From CAWJAP01 sp963834365 (GTDB lineage: Bacteria; Acidobacteriota; Vicinamibacteria; Vicinamibacterales; Vicinamibacteraceae), in assembly GCA_963834365.1 (NCBI GenBank), contig CAWIBS010000032.1, positions 186,001 to 250,000 on the forward strand: a stretch of DNA of 64,000 nt, in the 5' to 3' direction. The notes under the pieces were generated by a model that did not search any database, was not told the DNA's origin, and was given only the letters and a program-made list of their open reading frames with translations. The translations under genes and the position numbers were made by a program. This document shows positions 8,887 through 18,363 of the stretch, in pieces (the stretch's first letter is position 1; each line of letters starts with the position of its first letter).

Positions 8887-10187
8887 CGACGACAGTCTAC
8901 CAAGCCGGTAATCGTCGGTACTCCGACACCTTTTTCCACAAACTTTTCCACAGGGGGACAGTCCCAATCCGATCGTGGCGGATCTGCGCAGTGAAGTGGG
9001 GCAAATGGGCTAGCGGCGCGGGCGGACTGCGCACGCTGCAACAGGGCGCGCGCGGCCTCGAGGCGGACTCGCGGAGCCCCGTCACGCAACAGACGCCGGA
9101 ACTGTGCCAGCTCGACGTCGGCGTCGGCAGCCAGAATCCGGGCGACCTCTGCGCGGACGTTGAGGTTCGGATCCACGCTGCCGGCGATGAGGACCGGCAT
9201 GGCCGCTGGGCGATCGACCGACAGGAGCAGCTCCGCCGCCTGGAAACGTATCAGCCCGTCCTTGTTCTCGAGCAAAGGCCGCGCGACCGCGACCCAGTTC
9301 GTTCGTCCCCGTGCCTTGATCGCAGAGGCGGCCATCAGCCGTGCATCGAGCGCCGGGCTGGTCAGGCCCGCCTCGACCAGGGGCAGCGTCGCCTGGCTTC
9401 CCAGCCGCACGGCGGCGAGCGCGGCGGCAAACCGCCCGAACTGGTCACCCTGCTTCGCCGTCCGCTCGAGATCGGGCACGAGCGCCTTCAGGCCGAGGTC
9501 GGCGGCAGACGAGGCCGCGGCCGCCTGCAGGTTGGCATCCGACGATGCCAGCGACTCGCGCAGCAACGCCTCGCCTCCCGTCACCCGACCGGCCGCCATC
9601 GCCTGCAGCGCTTCCGCCCGGGCACTTCCGGACGCCTCGCGAGCGGTCTGGATGATTCGAGCCTGTGACGCGGCATCGCCGAGACTGGCCATCGCGACCG
9701 TCGACGGCCAGGTCATGGGCGTCGCGGGCGAGGCCGCTGCCGACGCGGCGAGCGTGTTGCGGGCGTCAGCGCGTCCGGCGCGGGCGAGCGCCGCCAGCGC
9801 ATCGATCTTGATGGCCGCCAGCGCGTTCTCCTTCAGCGCCTCGAGCTCGGCGCGGCCGATCAGGGACGCGACCGTCGGATTTTCGCGCTGGGAGACCTTG
9901 AACCAGGCGTCGTAGGCGTCGAGCGCCTTCTGGCGCTGGTTGAGCGACAGGAGCGCCTCGACTTTGAGCGCGGCGGCGGCCTCGTGTCCCGGCGAACCAG
10001 CCAGCAGCGCCTCGGCCTGCGCAAGCGCCTCCTCGCTGCGTCCGGCTTCGAGCGCGCGGCGGCCCGCCGCGACCTCGGCATCCTTGGCCGCAATCGGCGC
10101 CGGCTGCGCGGGTGGCTGCGCGCTGTGCGCGCCCGCGCCGGCGACACCGAGCGTCGCCGCGAGCGCAAGAATCAGTGTGGTCAGCAT
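8883..10187 (-). CDS. Secreted HEAT-repeat/TPR-like protein
   Basis: A 434-residue protein. The start is ATG at 10187, followed by a signal peptide (MLTTLILALAATLGVAGAGA). A TPR-like helical pair follows (RRALEAGRSEEALAQAEALL ... HEAAAALKVEALL), and then from about residue 120 a run of HEAT/PBS-lyase-type repeats: LMAASAIKARG, LIRFQAAELLLSV, LNVRAEVARILA, PRVRLEAARALLQ. These build an alpha-solenoid scaffold for protein contacts, probably in the periplasm. The last about 40 residues (from base 9005 down) look unlike the repeats and run through a stretch with CCACA and GGGACAGTCCC motifs, so the true end may be earlier. It sits between the large secreted repeat protein and the SpeE-like gene on the same strand. 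Confidence 0.65.
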   Translation of the reverse strand: MLTTLILALAATLGVAGAGAHSAQPPAQPAPIAAKDAEVAAGRRALEAGRSEEALAQAEALLAGSPGHEAAAALKVEALLSLNQRQKALDAYDAWFKVSQRENPTVASLIGRAELEALKENALAAIKIDALAALARAGRADARNTLAASAAASPATPMTWPSTVAMASLGDAASQARIIQTAREASGSARAEALQAMAAGRVTGGEALLRESLASSDANLQAAAASSAADLGLKALVPDLERTAKQGDQFGRFAAALAAVRLGSQATLPLVEAGLTSPALDARLMAASAIKARGRTNWVAVARPLLENKDGLIRFQAAELLLSVDRPAAMPVLIAGSVDPNLNVRAEVARILAADADVELAQFRRLLRDGAPRVRLEAARALLQRAQSARAASPFAPLHCADPPRSDWDCPPVEKFVEKGVGVPTITGLVDCRR

Positions 10188-10211
10188 CGATCGGGAGGGC
10201 CAGGTGGACTG

Positions 10212-10260
10212 GCCCGATCGGTTGGACGGGGACCGGCCGGGAGCGGCCGGTCCATCGGGC
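10212..10260 (-). terminator. Nested inverted repeat, probable terminator without a U-tract
   Basis: Bases 10230-10238 and 10245-10253 form a perfect 9-bp GC stem with a 6-base loop. It is nested inside a second pair, GCCCGAT (10212-10218) with ATCGGGC (10254-10260). It lies directly after the stop of the large secreted repeat protein and before the HEAT-repeat gene, so it could end or attenuate transcription there. No T-run follows. Confidence 0.45.
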
Positions 10261-10279
10261 ACGCGCCGAACCAGGTCAG

Positions 10280-12898
10280 CTATCTCGGGATGCCGAACGA
10301 GGCGCTCCCGCTGCGCCAGAAATTGGAGCCGTCGCGCTGCCAGTAGATGGCCTCTTCGGCGAAGATCGGACTGCCGGCGACGACCGTGACCTTGAACGAG
10401 AACGACTTGCCCTGCAGCGTTCCCGGCGGCAGCCCTTCCGAGGCCTCGACCTGGGCGAGGAACGTGTTCATGTGAATCGTCAGGCGCCCCACGGCCGGCA
10501 CGGTCTGCGGGAGCTGTGACACCGTGTAGCGGCCTGAGCCCTCCACGTAGAGCGTGATCCAGACCGTCGATGGCTGGAAGTCGACGTTGCCCAACAGCAG
10601 GAACGTGTCGAACGCGCCGCCTGAGGCGCCCTCGGGGAAATGCCATTCACTGGCGGTCGCGTTGACGCCGACGACATTCGAGCCCTCGACGCGGCCGGCG
10701 CCCCAGTAAATGGATCGTTCGGCGATGATACGAGCCGTCGGCGCTCGTGAACACCGCCGCCGCGCCGCCGATGTTGCCAAGCTCCTGATTCAGGAACACC
10801 GTGTGCCGCGAGGCGGGAGGGACGTAGTAGTACCGTTCGACAGGTGTGCCGTTCTCGGGCATGAACAGACCACGCACCGTGATCGGAAACGGCGTTGGGA
10901 TTGAGCAGCAGGTAGAAAGTATCGAAGCCGGGCGCGGCGGCGCCCTCGGCGAATACCCAGCCCTGAGCGGGATACACGGTTCCGACGCTCGCAGTGCCGC
11001 CAATCCACTCTGGATTGCCGCTGCCGATCTGCCGCCAATACATCACCCGCTCGGCGACCACGGGCACCGTCGCCACGACCGTCGTGCTGAAGTCCCGGCC
11101 GGCGAGCTCGGGGATGGCATTGGCATTGAGCGTCAGGCGCTGCTGTGCCGGGATGGGATAGGTCCTTGGTCACCATCGTGCCGTCGGGAAGAGAGAACCA
11201 GAAGCTCGCAAGGCCCGGTAGCGAACTGGGATTGAAGACGAGGAAGAAGTTGTCGAACAGCTCGCCGCCTCTCGAGCCCTCCGCGAAGTACCATCCGCCC
11301 GAAAGCATCTTGACCGCGGACACGGACGTGCTGCCTTCGAAGTTCGACCCCCAGTAGACCGACCGTGAGACGTAGATGTCGTAGCCCGGGGTCGTGGACT
11401 GGAACACGGCTCCGAACGCGCCGACGCCCGCCGCCTCCGCGAGGCCGATCGTCGTCCGGCTCCGTGGGGCGACGGCGTAGTCCCGAATCACGAGCCGCCC
11501 ATCGTCCGATGCGAAGTAGGCACGGACGTTGATGGGCACGTCGTTTTCGTTGGCGACCAGATAGAAGGTGTGGAAGCCGGTGAGCGTGCCGCTCTCCGCA
11601 CCTTCCGCCAGGAACCAGCTGCCGTTCGGCGCCGTGGTCGCGGACGTGTCAATAATCTGCGGGGGCGGCGGAGGAGGCGGGGGCGCCGGGGGCGGGCTGC
11701 CGCCGCCGCCCGCATTGAGCGAGCTGATGCGCTGGCCGAACACCGTGCCGAAGTCGCTGGACGTGACGACCATCCACTCCTTGCGTGCGTCGTTCGAGAC
11801 GATGCGCGGATTGAAGTTGCCGTTTCTCGCGCCGGTCGCCGTGACGTCGAACTCGGCGTCGGGGACGGCGGCGCTCGAGATCTGGGCGCCGGCGTCTTCG
11901 CGCAGCCGTCCGTGCACCACCGCGAAGAACGTCCCCGTCTGCGGGTTGTAACGAAGGCCGAGCGCGTCGTAGCTGTAGTAATTGAAGATCAGGGCCGTGA
12001 CGTTGCCAGCCGGCGCCCCGTCGGCGCCAAGCAGCCGGCCGTAAATGTGCGGCTGCTGATACCAGGCCACGAGGAACTGATTGGTGCTCGGGTTGTATTC
12101 GATTTGCGGCACGTAACAGGCGACGCCGACCGCCACCTCGTGCACCGGTCCGAGACCGCCGGTCGACGCCGCGATCGACCGGACCCAGACGGCACCAGGT
12201 CCCGCCGGCTCGTAGTAGTGGCGGGTCGCCACCATGAACTGGTCGGTCGTCGGGTTGTAGGCGACGCTCGGCTCGGCCTGCGAGTGATTGTCGGCGGTGA
12301 CCGGGATCGGACCGCCGACGAGGCCGCCGGCGTTGTCCACCAGCTGGCCGACGACGTCATTGGCCGGCGGCCCGATCTGGTGATAGACCACGAGGAAGCG
12401 CTGGCTGCCGGTGGCGTACGCGATGTCGATCCCCAGTTCGGCGTTGCCACCCCCGGGAGGCACGCCAATCGGGAAGTCACCCGTGACGAATGCCGGTGCG
12501 CCACCGGCACCGAACCGCACGAGCCGTCCCCAAATCTGATACGCGCTCGGATTGGCCCGGGTGTCGAACCACGCGACGAGGAAGCCCCCCAGATGCGGGC
12601 TGTACGCCACCCTCGCCGTCTGATTGTGGGTGAGTGCCGTCGGCACGTAGAACTGCGAGCCGAGGGCGCCGCCGTCCGGCGTGACGAACCGGCCGTGCAC
12701 CAGATTGCCGGACACGACGAGGTAGACGCCGTTCACCGGGTCGTATGCCGCGTCGGGACGCCGCACGGCGCCGCCCCAGGACCCCGAGACTCCGAACGAC
12801 GGACCCTCGCGGGAGGCTTGTGCGGCGCCGGGTGCAGGGAGCAGCGTGACGAGCGAGGCGGCGAGAGCAAGGATGGGAAGCCGGCGGGGAACAGCCAT
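10280..12898 (-). CDS. Large secreted protein: propeller-like repeats, Pro-rich linker, four WFLAEG-type beta domains; three frameshifts
   Basis: About 872 residues. The start is ATG 12898 with a signal peptide (MAVPRRLPILALAASLVTLL). Residues about 40-380 hold seven or so blades with the pattern Y(N/D)P..G.F(L/M)V.W or V (AYDPVNGVYLVV, VAYNPTTDQFMVA, IEYNPSTNQFLVAWY), suggesting a beta-propeller. A Gly/Pro linker follows. The C-terminal half has four related units, each opening with W(F/Y/V)FAEG or WFLAEG, then FxTFxLLxNP, then V.P.SR or similar, and closing with RSxYWG. Breaks near 11155, 10893 and 10733 are each healed by removing one base. Such modules occur in secreted or surface proteins of acidobacteria and actinobacteria, with binding or adhesive roles assumed but not shown. 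A terminator-like hairpin lies after the stop. Confidence 0.75.
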
Positions 12899-13051
12899 CG
12901 ATTCTCTGACTCCTGTCAACGAACACGGGTCCGTCCGGGCTATCGGACGAACGCGGTCCGATCAGCAGGGTCTCTCGACCAAAACGATTACGGGGTATCC
13001 GGACAGGTCCAGGCTGGGAACCAGGCTTTCCGAACGGCGACAACTCTAGCA

Positions 13052-13079
13052 GGCTCAGGACTCAGGGCTCAAGGCTGAA
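13052..13079. repeat. Heptamer array, GGCTCAG subfamily
   Basis: Four consecutive 7-base units: GGCTCAG, GACTCAG, GGCTCAA, GGCTGAA. Looser copies continue to about 13112. The predicted stop of the radical SAM gene at 13055 lies inside the first unit, so the last residues of that protein are repeat-encoded. Confidence 0.8.
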
Positions 13080-14101
13080 AACGCCTGAGGCTCAAGGCTG
13101 ATGGCCCAAGTTTTCGAGATTCTTTTCAAGATCTTGAGTCCCCGAGCCCTGAGCCTAAAGAGTTTCGTGACCCAGAGCGGGGAGTCCTTCTTCGGGAGGT
13201 CGCACGACTGACAGATGTCGGGTCCGCCGTGATCGAGGTGATCCCGCCGGACCTGGCGGTAGGGCGCGGCGTTCCAGATGTCCTTGATCGTCTGGGTCCG
13301 GAGGTCGCCGAGAATCGTCCGGCCGTCGAAGTCGGCGCAGCATAGCGACACCCGTCCATCCCAGAGGACAGTGAAGGTGAGCCAGGGGCGGTAGCACGGG
13401 AAGTTGACGTCGGATTCGTGGTTCAACGTGCCTGCCCAGTTGTGCAGATCCGTGATGTGGATCTTGTCGGCTTTCGCGCCCCAGTGCTCGATGAACGCCT
13501 GCTCCTCCGAGGAATTGTTCTGGCGGACGAACGACAGAATCAGCTTCGGCCGCCGCTTGCCGGCCTCGGCACGGATCCGGAGCAGCCGCTCGACGTTCGC
13601 GACCACCTTGTCGTACTTCAGCCCGACCCGGGTCGTTTCGAAGACCTCTTTCCCCGCCGCATCGACGCTGATGTTGATGGCGTCGAGCCCGGCGTCCACC
13701 ATGCCGCGGGCGGCCTCCTCGGTGATGAGCGAGCCGTTGCTGATCAGACCCACCTCCTGGATGCCGAGCGACTTCGCGTAACGCACTTTCTCGACGAGGC
13801 GGCGGTCCACGAACGCCTCACCGTAGTTGTGCATGCGCACGTGCGTGATGCCCAGGGCCGCGCACTCGTCGGCGATCTTCGTGAAGAGCGCCATGTCCAT
13901 CACGCCCTGCTTGCGCTCCATGTCGTCGCGCGGACAGAAGACGCACTTCGCGTTGCAGATGTTCGTGCTCTCGATCTGCACGATCTCCGGCAGCGAGGGC
14001 GCCTCGTCGCGTCCGGCTGCAAGCAGCAGGCGCCGGACGGACTTCGCCTGCTGGCGCAGGACGCGCTCGGCGGCGGAACGGGCGCGGCGTTTCAGGCTCA
14101 A
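13055..14101 (-). CDS. Radical SAM/SPASM-type protein
   Basis: A 348-residue enzyme. The motif CNAKCVFC at about residues 49-56 (CxxxCxxC) binds the SAM 4Fe-4S cluster. Then come HNYGEAFVDRRL, the ISNGSL strand and NISVDA, all typical of the MoaA/SPASM superfamily. The C-terminal part has CYRPW, VSLCCADFDGR and CQSCDLP, a SPASM-like cysteine set for auxiliary clusters. The start is TTG at 14101, and both the start and the last dozen residues fall in or next to heptamer repeats, so the ends are uncertain. It lies between the secreted repeat protein and a sugar-nucleotide epimerase. The substrate is unknown; glycan-cluster SPASM enzymes of this kind are often sugar or peptide modifiers. Confidence 0.8.
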   Translation of the reverse strand: MSLKRRARSAAERVLRQQAKSVRRLLLAAGRDEAPSLPEIVQIESTNICNAKCVFCPRDDMERKQGVMDMALFTKIADECAALGITHVRMHNYGEAFVDRRLVEKVRYAKSLGIQEVGLISNGSLITEEAARGMVDAGLDAINISVDAAGKEVFETTRVGLKYDKVVANVERLLRIRAEAGKRRPKLILSFVRQNNSSEEQAFIEHWGAKADKIHITDLHNWAGTLNHESDVNFPCYRPWLTFTVLWDGRVSLCCADFDGRTILGDLRTQTIKDIWNAAPYRQVRRDHLDHGGPDICQSCDLPKKDSPLWVTKLFRLRARGLKILKRISKTWAISLEPQAFSALSPES

Positions 14102-14125
14102 GGCGCAGGGCTCACAGGTTCACGA
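14094..14125. repeat. Short GGCTCA-type repeat in the epimerase/radical SAM spacer
   Basis: Copies of the GGCTCAA/GGGCTCA word occupy the 29-base gap between the epimerase stop (14131) and the TTG start of the radical SAM gene (14101), and cover that start codon. It belongs to the same subfamily as the array at 13052. Confidence 0.5.
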
Positions 14126-14130
14126 ACAGG

Positions 14131-15093
14131 CTAGCGCGTTCGGAAGAACTCGAGGACCCGCCTCAGGGTCTCGTCGAGGTGCACCTTCGGCTCGTAGCCG
14201 ACGAGCGCGCGGATCTTGGAGATGTCGGGCACCCGCCGGGGCATGTCCTCGAAGCCGGCTTCGTAGGCCTGGTCGTAGGGAATGGTGACGATCTCCGACG
14301 AGCTGCCCGCGAGCAGCTTCACACGTTCGGCGAGCGCGCGGATGCTGATCTCCTCACCGTTCCCGATGTTGAACACGTCGCCGACGGCTCGCGGGTGCTG
14401 CGCGAGCGCCACCAGCCCCGACACGACGTCGCCGACATAGGTGAAGCTCCGGCGCTGTGTGCCGTCGCCGAAGACGGTGAGCGGCTGGTGCGCGAGCGCC
14501 TGCCGCACGAAGTTCGGAATCACCATGCCGTACTGGCCCGTCTGGCGCGGCCCCACGGTGTTGAACAGCCGGATGATGATGACCGGCAGCCTCTTTTCCT
14601 TCCAGTATGCCAGCGCCAGGAACTCGTCGATGGCCTTGCTGCAGGCGTAGGCCCAGCGGTGCTTGACGGTGGGCCCGAGCACCAGGTCGGCATCTTCGCG
14701 AAACGGCACGTCCACGCTCTTGCCGTAGACCTCCGAGGTCGACGCGACGACGACCAGGCGCTTCTTCTTGTTCGCATGCCGCAGCACCACCTCGGTGCCA
14801 TGGACGTTGTTCTCGATCGTGTGAACCGGCTCTTCGACAATCTTCTTGACGCCGACGGCCGCGGCCAGGTGGAACACGACATCGGCGCCGTCCACGAGCT
14901 CGGCGACGAGCGGCTCGGTGGCGACTGATCCGATGACGTAACGGAAGCGTGGATGTGGCTTGAGGTGCTCGATGTTCGCCATCGAGCCGGTAGTCAGATT
15001 GTCGAGGGCGACGACCTCGTGGCCGGACGCCAGGAGCGCGTCGGCGAGATGTGATCCAATGAAACCGGCCCCGCCGGTGATGAGTGCGCGCAT
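14131..15093 (-). CDS. NAD-dependent nucleotide-sugar epimerase/dehydratase
   Basis: A 320-residue extended short-chain dehydrogenase. It begins with MRALITGGAGFIGSHL, the GxxGxxG nucleotide-binding motif. DNLTTG then suggests NAD preference, and HLAAAVGVKK is the usual substrate-domain entry. The catalytic set is STSEVYG for the Ser/Thr and YACSK for YxxxK, with downstream RLFNTVGPRQ and GDGTQRRSFTYVGD. This is the arnA/UDP-glucuronate decarboxylase and GalE-like group that makes nucleotide sugars in the cytoplasm. The start is ATG 15093. The reading frame opens upstream into the capsule-type transferase gene only because that gene has a frameshift near its end; the two are separate genes 29 bases apart. 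Confidence 0.85.
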   Translation of the reverse strand: MRALITGGAGFIGSHLADALLASGHEVVALDNLTTGSMANIEHLKPHPRFRYVIGSVATEPLVAELVDGADVVFHLAAAVGVKKIVEEPVHTIENNVHGTEVVLRHANKKKRLVVVASTSEVYGKSVDVPFREDADLVLGPTVKHRWAYACSKAIDEFLALAYWKEKRLPVIIIRLFNTVGPRQTGQYGMVIPNFVRQALAHQPLTVFGDGTQRRSFTYVGDVVSGLVALAQHPRAVGDVFNIGNGEEISIRALAERVKLLAGSSSEIVTIPYDQAYEAGFEDMPRRVPDISKIRALVGYEPKVHLDETLRRVLEFFRTR

Positions 15094-15122
15094 GCGAACC
15101 AAGCATTGTAGCAGGCCACCAT

Positions 15123-17041
15123 TCAGCCCCCCGACAGCAGGGGGGCGATGCGGGCGGCCGCTCCGACGATTTCGGCGGCCGCGCGCCGGGCGCTCTGGCC
15201 ATCCGGCTTGACGCCGGTACTCGGCGGCGAAGATCCGGGCCTGCTCGAGCAGGCCGGCGCGGTACTCCTCGTCGCCGGTCAGGCGCGACAATTCGAGCGT
15301 CAACGCGTCTGCCATCCCGCTGCCAGTCTGCCTGCCTCCGCCGCCCACGCCGGCCATCGCCCGCCGCTCGACGAACGGGCTCAGGTTGTTCGGCAGCCCG
15401 ACGACCATCCCCGGAATGCCGAGCACCATGGCGTCGATCGCGACCGTCGAGTTGACGGTCACCACGACGGCCGACACCGCGAGCAGGCTCGCGAGATCGA
15501 GCGCCGCCGGAGCGGTGATCGCGGCCGACTGACCGGACAGAGCCGCCGCATATCCCGCAGCGGTCTCCGCCGGATGCGGCTTGATCACGAGTCGCAGGCC
15601 CGGCGTGCGTCCGGCGGCCTCGACGAGCGCTGCGAGCCAGGGCCCGAGCTGCGTCCGCTTCGACACGACGAGAGCCACCCGGTCGGCATCGGCCACGCCC
15701 AGGCGTTGCCGGATCGACGCCCGATCCTCGGGGGCCACCGCAGCAAGAGCGGCCGCCAGCCGGTCGAGGCCGGGACTTCCGGTGACCCCGACCGCGCCGG
15801 CCGGAAACCGTCCGGGACCCGCGAGATGCTCCGCGGCATACCCGTCGTGGACGAGCGTCAACGTCGGCCGCGGAAAGCCGCGGTCCTGCGGGTTCCCCGC
15901 AGACGCCACCATCTCATCGGCTTCGTGGCGATAGTTGAGCCAGTGACGGTAGATGAACCCATGCTGAAGGCCGACGCTCGGGATGCCTCGCCGCCGGGCC
16001 TCGAGCACGATGGCGCGGCCCCAGCCTCCCGCCTCCGCGTACGTGACGATCGCCGACGGCTGCGCCGCGTCGATCGCGGCGCCGGCTTCGTCCATGGCGC
16101 GGGCGGACCACGGGAACTGCAGCGTGGCGATCCCGACCAGCTCGCGCGCCACCAGCGTCCAGACGTCGTAGCCATCGACGCGCGTGCGCGCGCGGACGTC
16201 CTCGCTGTCGAGCAGAGCCCGCGCCGTTGCCTGGCGCGCGCCCCAGATGCGATCGGAGTCCGCAAGCTGGCGCCTGCCGGCGAACCACTCGACCGGGACG
16301 ATGGCGCTGCCGTCCGGAGGGTGCGCGGCGCCAGGGAACGAAGGGATGCCACCAGCGCCGGGCGCGGAAGTTTGTGCGGGGTCCCACACCGACCAGGTGC
16401 ACGTCCGCCCGCGACGAGCCCGCCAGCTCGCTCAGAACCGCCCCGATGTAACCCTCTTCGCCCGTCCAGTCCGCCGCCTCGCCGGCACGTGCGGCGCCGA
16501 TCGGCGCAGGCCGCCAGAACGCCGAGTGCACGAACGCGAGCACACCACCCGGGGCGAGGCGTGGTGCGCCGGCGCCCGGGAGCCATCGTGAGGCGCGCGC
16601 GGTCCACGTCAGCGCCCGGCTGCGCAGGGCCGCGTCGCGCGTCCGCACCGCGGGACGATCCCGATCGCCGAGCAGTCGCACGTCGTGCCGGCGTGCCGCC
16701 TGCGGAACGAGCGTGGCCAGCGCCGCGTCGCCGGTCGCGGCGCCGATCGCCTGCGGCTGCTCGCGCGCGATCAGTGCATCGAGACCGAGCGCCGTCCGCC
16801 AGAGCGCCTCGATGACGGCCTCCTTGTGCAGGAAGAGCTCCGCGAACCACCACAGCGAGTCACCCCGGTAGGTGAAGCGCTCGCGGAACGGGCGGCCGTC
16901 GATCTCCGCGTGCCGAAGTCCCTTGATCCACGCGTTGGCGCAGGTGGCGCTGCGTTCGAGGAGGTCGCCAGCCGCGTACTCGTCCAGATCGATCGTGTCC
17001 TGCCGGCCCGCGCGCTCGATGCGCACCAGCCGTGTCGTCAC
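15123..17041 (-). CDS. GT-B fold surface polysaccharide transferase (capsule/CDP-glycerol-type), two frameshifts
   Basis: About 638 residues. The N-terminal half is an uncharacterised domain (RFTYRGDSLWWFAELFLHKE region). The C-terminal half has the marks of capsule-type GT-B enzymes: GLQHGFIYRHWLNYRHEADE near residue 375, LVSKRTQLGPWL, LVIKPHPAET and NSTVAIDAMVLGIPGMVV. Breaks near 16350 and 15205 are each repaired by removing one base, giving the ending AAEIVGAAARIAPLLSGG. The start is GTG at 17041, overlapping the GT9 stop as GTGA. The family moves sugar or polyol-phosphate units onto a membrane-linked polymer in the cytoplasm. Exact chemistry is unknown. Confidence 0.7.
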
Positions 17042-18213
17042 GAGACGCCCTCGGTGCGCAGCAGGTCGCGCGCCGCCTCGACGACCATGGCCACCTCGAC
17101 CCCGGCCAGACAGTCGGGCGTGTGCCCCTGGCACCGCGCCGGCGGGTTCCGGATGCGGTTGCACGGCGCGCACGGCAGATCGATCCGCACGACACGATGG
17201 GCGGTCGTCACCGGCGCGTAGCGGGCGGGAAGGGACGGGCCGAAGATCGCGACGACCGGTGTGCCGCACGCGGCCGCGAGGTGCATCGGTCCGGTGTCGC
17301 CGGTGACGAGCAGCGCGCAGCGCGCCAGGACCGCCCCGAGCGTGACGAGCGAGGCCTCGCCGGTGAGATCGATGACCGGCACATCCCCTGGCAGGCGTGC
17401 ACGTACCTGCGCCGTGATCGCGCGATCGCCCGGCGAGCCCGTGAGCACCAGTGCGGCGCCGCGCTCGCGCGCGATGCGGCTGCCAGCCTCCGCGAAGCGA
17501 TCGAGATCCCACTGCTTGATCGCCCGGCCGCCGCTCGGATGCAGGGCGACGAGCACGTCATGATTGCCGACCAGCGCTCGCGCCCGCTCGCGAGCCGCCG
17601 GCGGCAGTTCGAGCGTGAACGGCGGGGCGGTGTCCGGGAACGTCCCGCCCAGTGCCGCCGCGACGAGCGCGGCCGCGTTGACTGACGAGTGGCGATCGGG
17701 ACGGAACGCGACCCGCCGGGTCAGAAGCGGACCTCCGCCAGCCATGTCGAAGCCGACCCGTACCGGCGCGCCCGAGAGCGCCATCAGCGCGTGGCTCCGG
17801 ATGTCCCCCTCGAAGTTGATCGCGAGATCGTAGCCGCGATCGCGCCACGACCAGGCGCGCGCCGCCAGCGTGCGAAGCGACGCGCCGCCGCTCCCGCGCG
17901 CGAGCCAGGGCGCGTCCACGACCTCGACGCGATCGATCCGCGGCAGCAGGCGTGCCACCTCCTCGTTCCAGCTTCCGACCACGAGATCGATCGTGGCGCC
18001 GGGGGCCCGCGCTCGCGCCATTTCGATCGCGCCGCCGGCCATCAGCAGGTCACCAATACGCTCCAGGCGCATCAGCAGGATGCGCCGGGGCTCAGCGGCC
18101 TCTCGTCGCCGCGGCCACAGCCGCGCAACCGCGCTCGCGCCCGCCAGCAGCACGTCCGCCGTGCCGACGAGCAGCCGTTCACGGGGATCGAGGATTTGAA
18201 GGTGGGCGAACAT
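17038..18213 (-). CDS. Glycosyltransferase family 9 (heptosyltransferase-like)
   Basis: A 391-residue GT-B enzyme. After an N-terminal extension, RILLMRLERIGDLLM is the GT9 opening motif and IDLVVGSWNEE follows. The second half has LHPSGGRAIKQW, a sugar-nucleotide-binding entry, and LLVTGDTGPMHLAAACGTPVVAIFGPS, the D(T/S)GxMH(L/I)A signature of ADP-heptose:LPS heptosyltransferases. Late cysteines (CAPCNRIRNPPARCQGHTPDC) are common in this subgroup. It probably extends the LPS core or another outer-membrane glycan in the cytoplasm. The stop overlaps the start of the capsule-type transferase, so the two are likely co-translated. The frame is intact. Confidence 0.88.
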   Translation of the reverse strand: MFAHLQILDPRERLLVGTADVLLAGASAVARLWPRRREAAEPRRILLMRLERIGDLLMAGGAIEMARARAPGATIDLVVGSWNEEVARLLPRIDRVEVVDAPWLARGSGGASLRTLAARAWSWRDRGYDLAINFEGDIRSHALMALSGAPVRVGFDMAGGGPLLTRRVAFRPDRHSSVNAAALVAAALGGTFPDTAPPFTLELPPAARERARALVGNHDVLVALHPSGGRAIKQWDLDRFAEAGSRIARERGAALVLTGSPGDRAITAQVRARLPGDVPVIDLTGEASLVTLGAVLARCALLVTGDTGPMHLAAACGTPVVAIFGPSLPARYAPVTTAHRVVRIDLPCAPCNRIRNPPARCQGHTPDCLAGVEVAMVVEAARDLLRTEGVS

Positions 18214-18230
18214 CGACTCTGCCGGGCTCC

Positions 18231-18356
18231 GGCTACAGACTACAGGCTACAGGGAGATAGCTCGTAGTCATCAGGGCCTCACAAGGTGCGAGGTGTCCGT
18301 AGCCCGAGTGGCCCGCGGCTGGAGCGGCTGGAGCACGGCTGGAGCGGCTGGAACGT
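18231..18356. repeat. Heptamer array plus 20-bp tandem repeat between GT9 and a GT-C gene
   Basis: Units GGCTACA, GACTACA and GGCTACA occupy 18231-18251 with a strict 7-base period. Further on, GGCTGGAGC-type units at 18317, 18326, 18337 and 18346 make two copies of a 20-base tandem repeat ending at 18356, just before the stop codon of the next gene at 18364. The 150-base spacer holds nothing else I can recognise. Confidence 0.7.
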
Positions 18357-18363
18357 AGCCGTC

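Noticed and set aside
8930..8970. A regulatory or mobile element at the CCACA and GGGACAGTCCC motifs near the HEAT gene end
   Set aside because: The short near-palindrome is suggestive, but only one copy is seen in the window and it lies in an uncertain coding tail, so I do not call it.
14131..16389. A 752-residue apparent fusion of a capsule-type transferase and an epimerase
   Set aside because: The join depends on a one-base insertion near 15205. Corrected, the transferase stops at 15123 and the epimerase has its own ATG at 15093.
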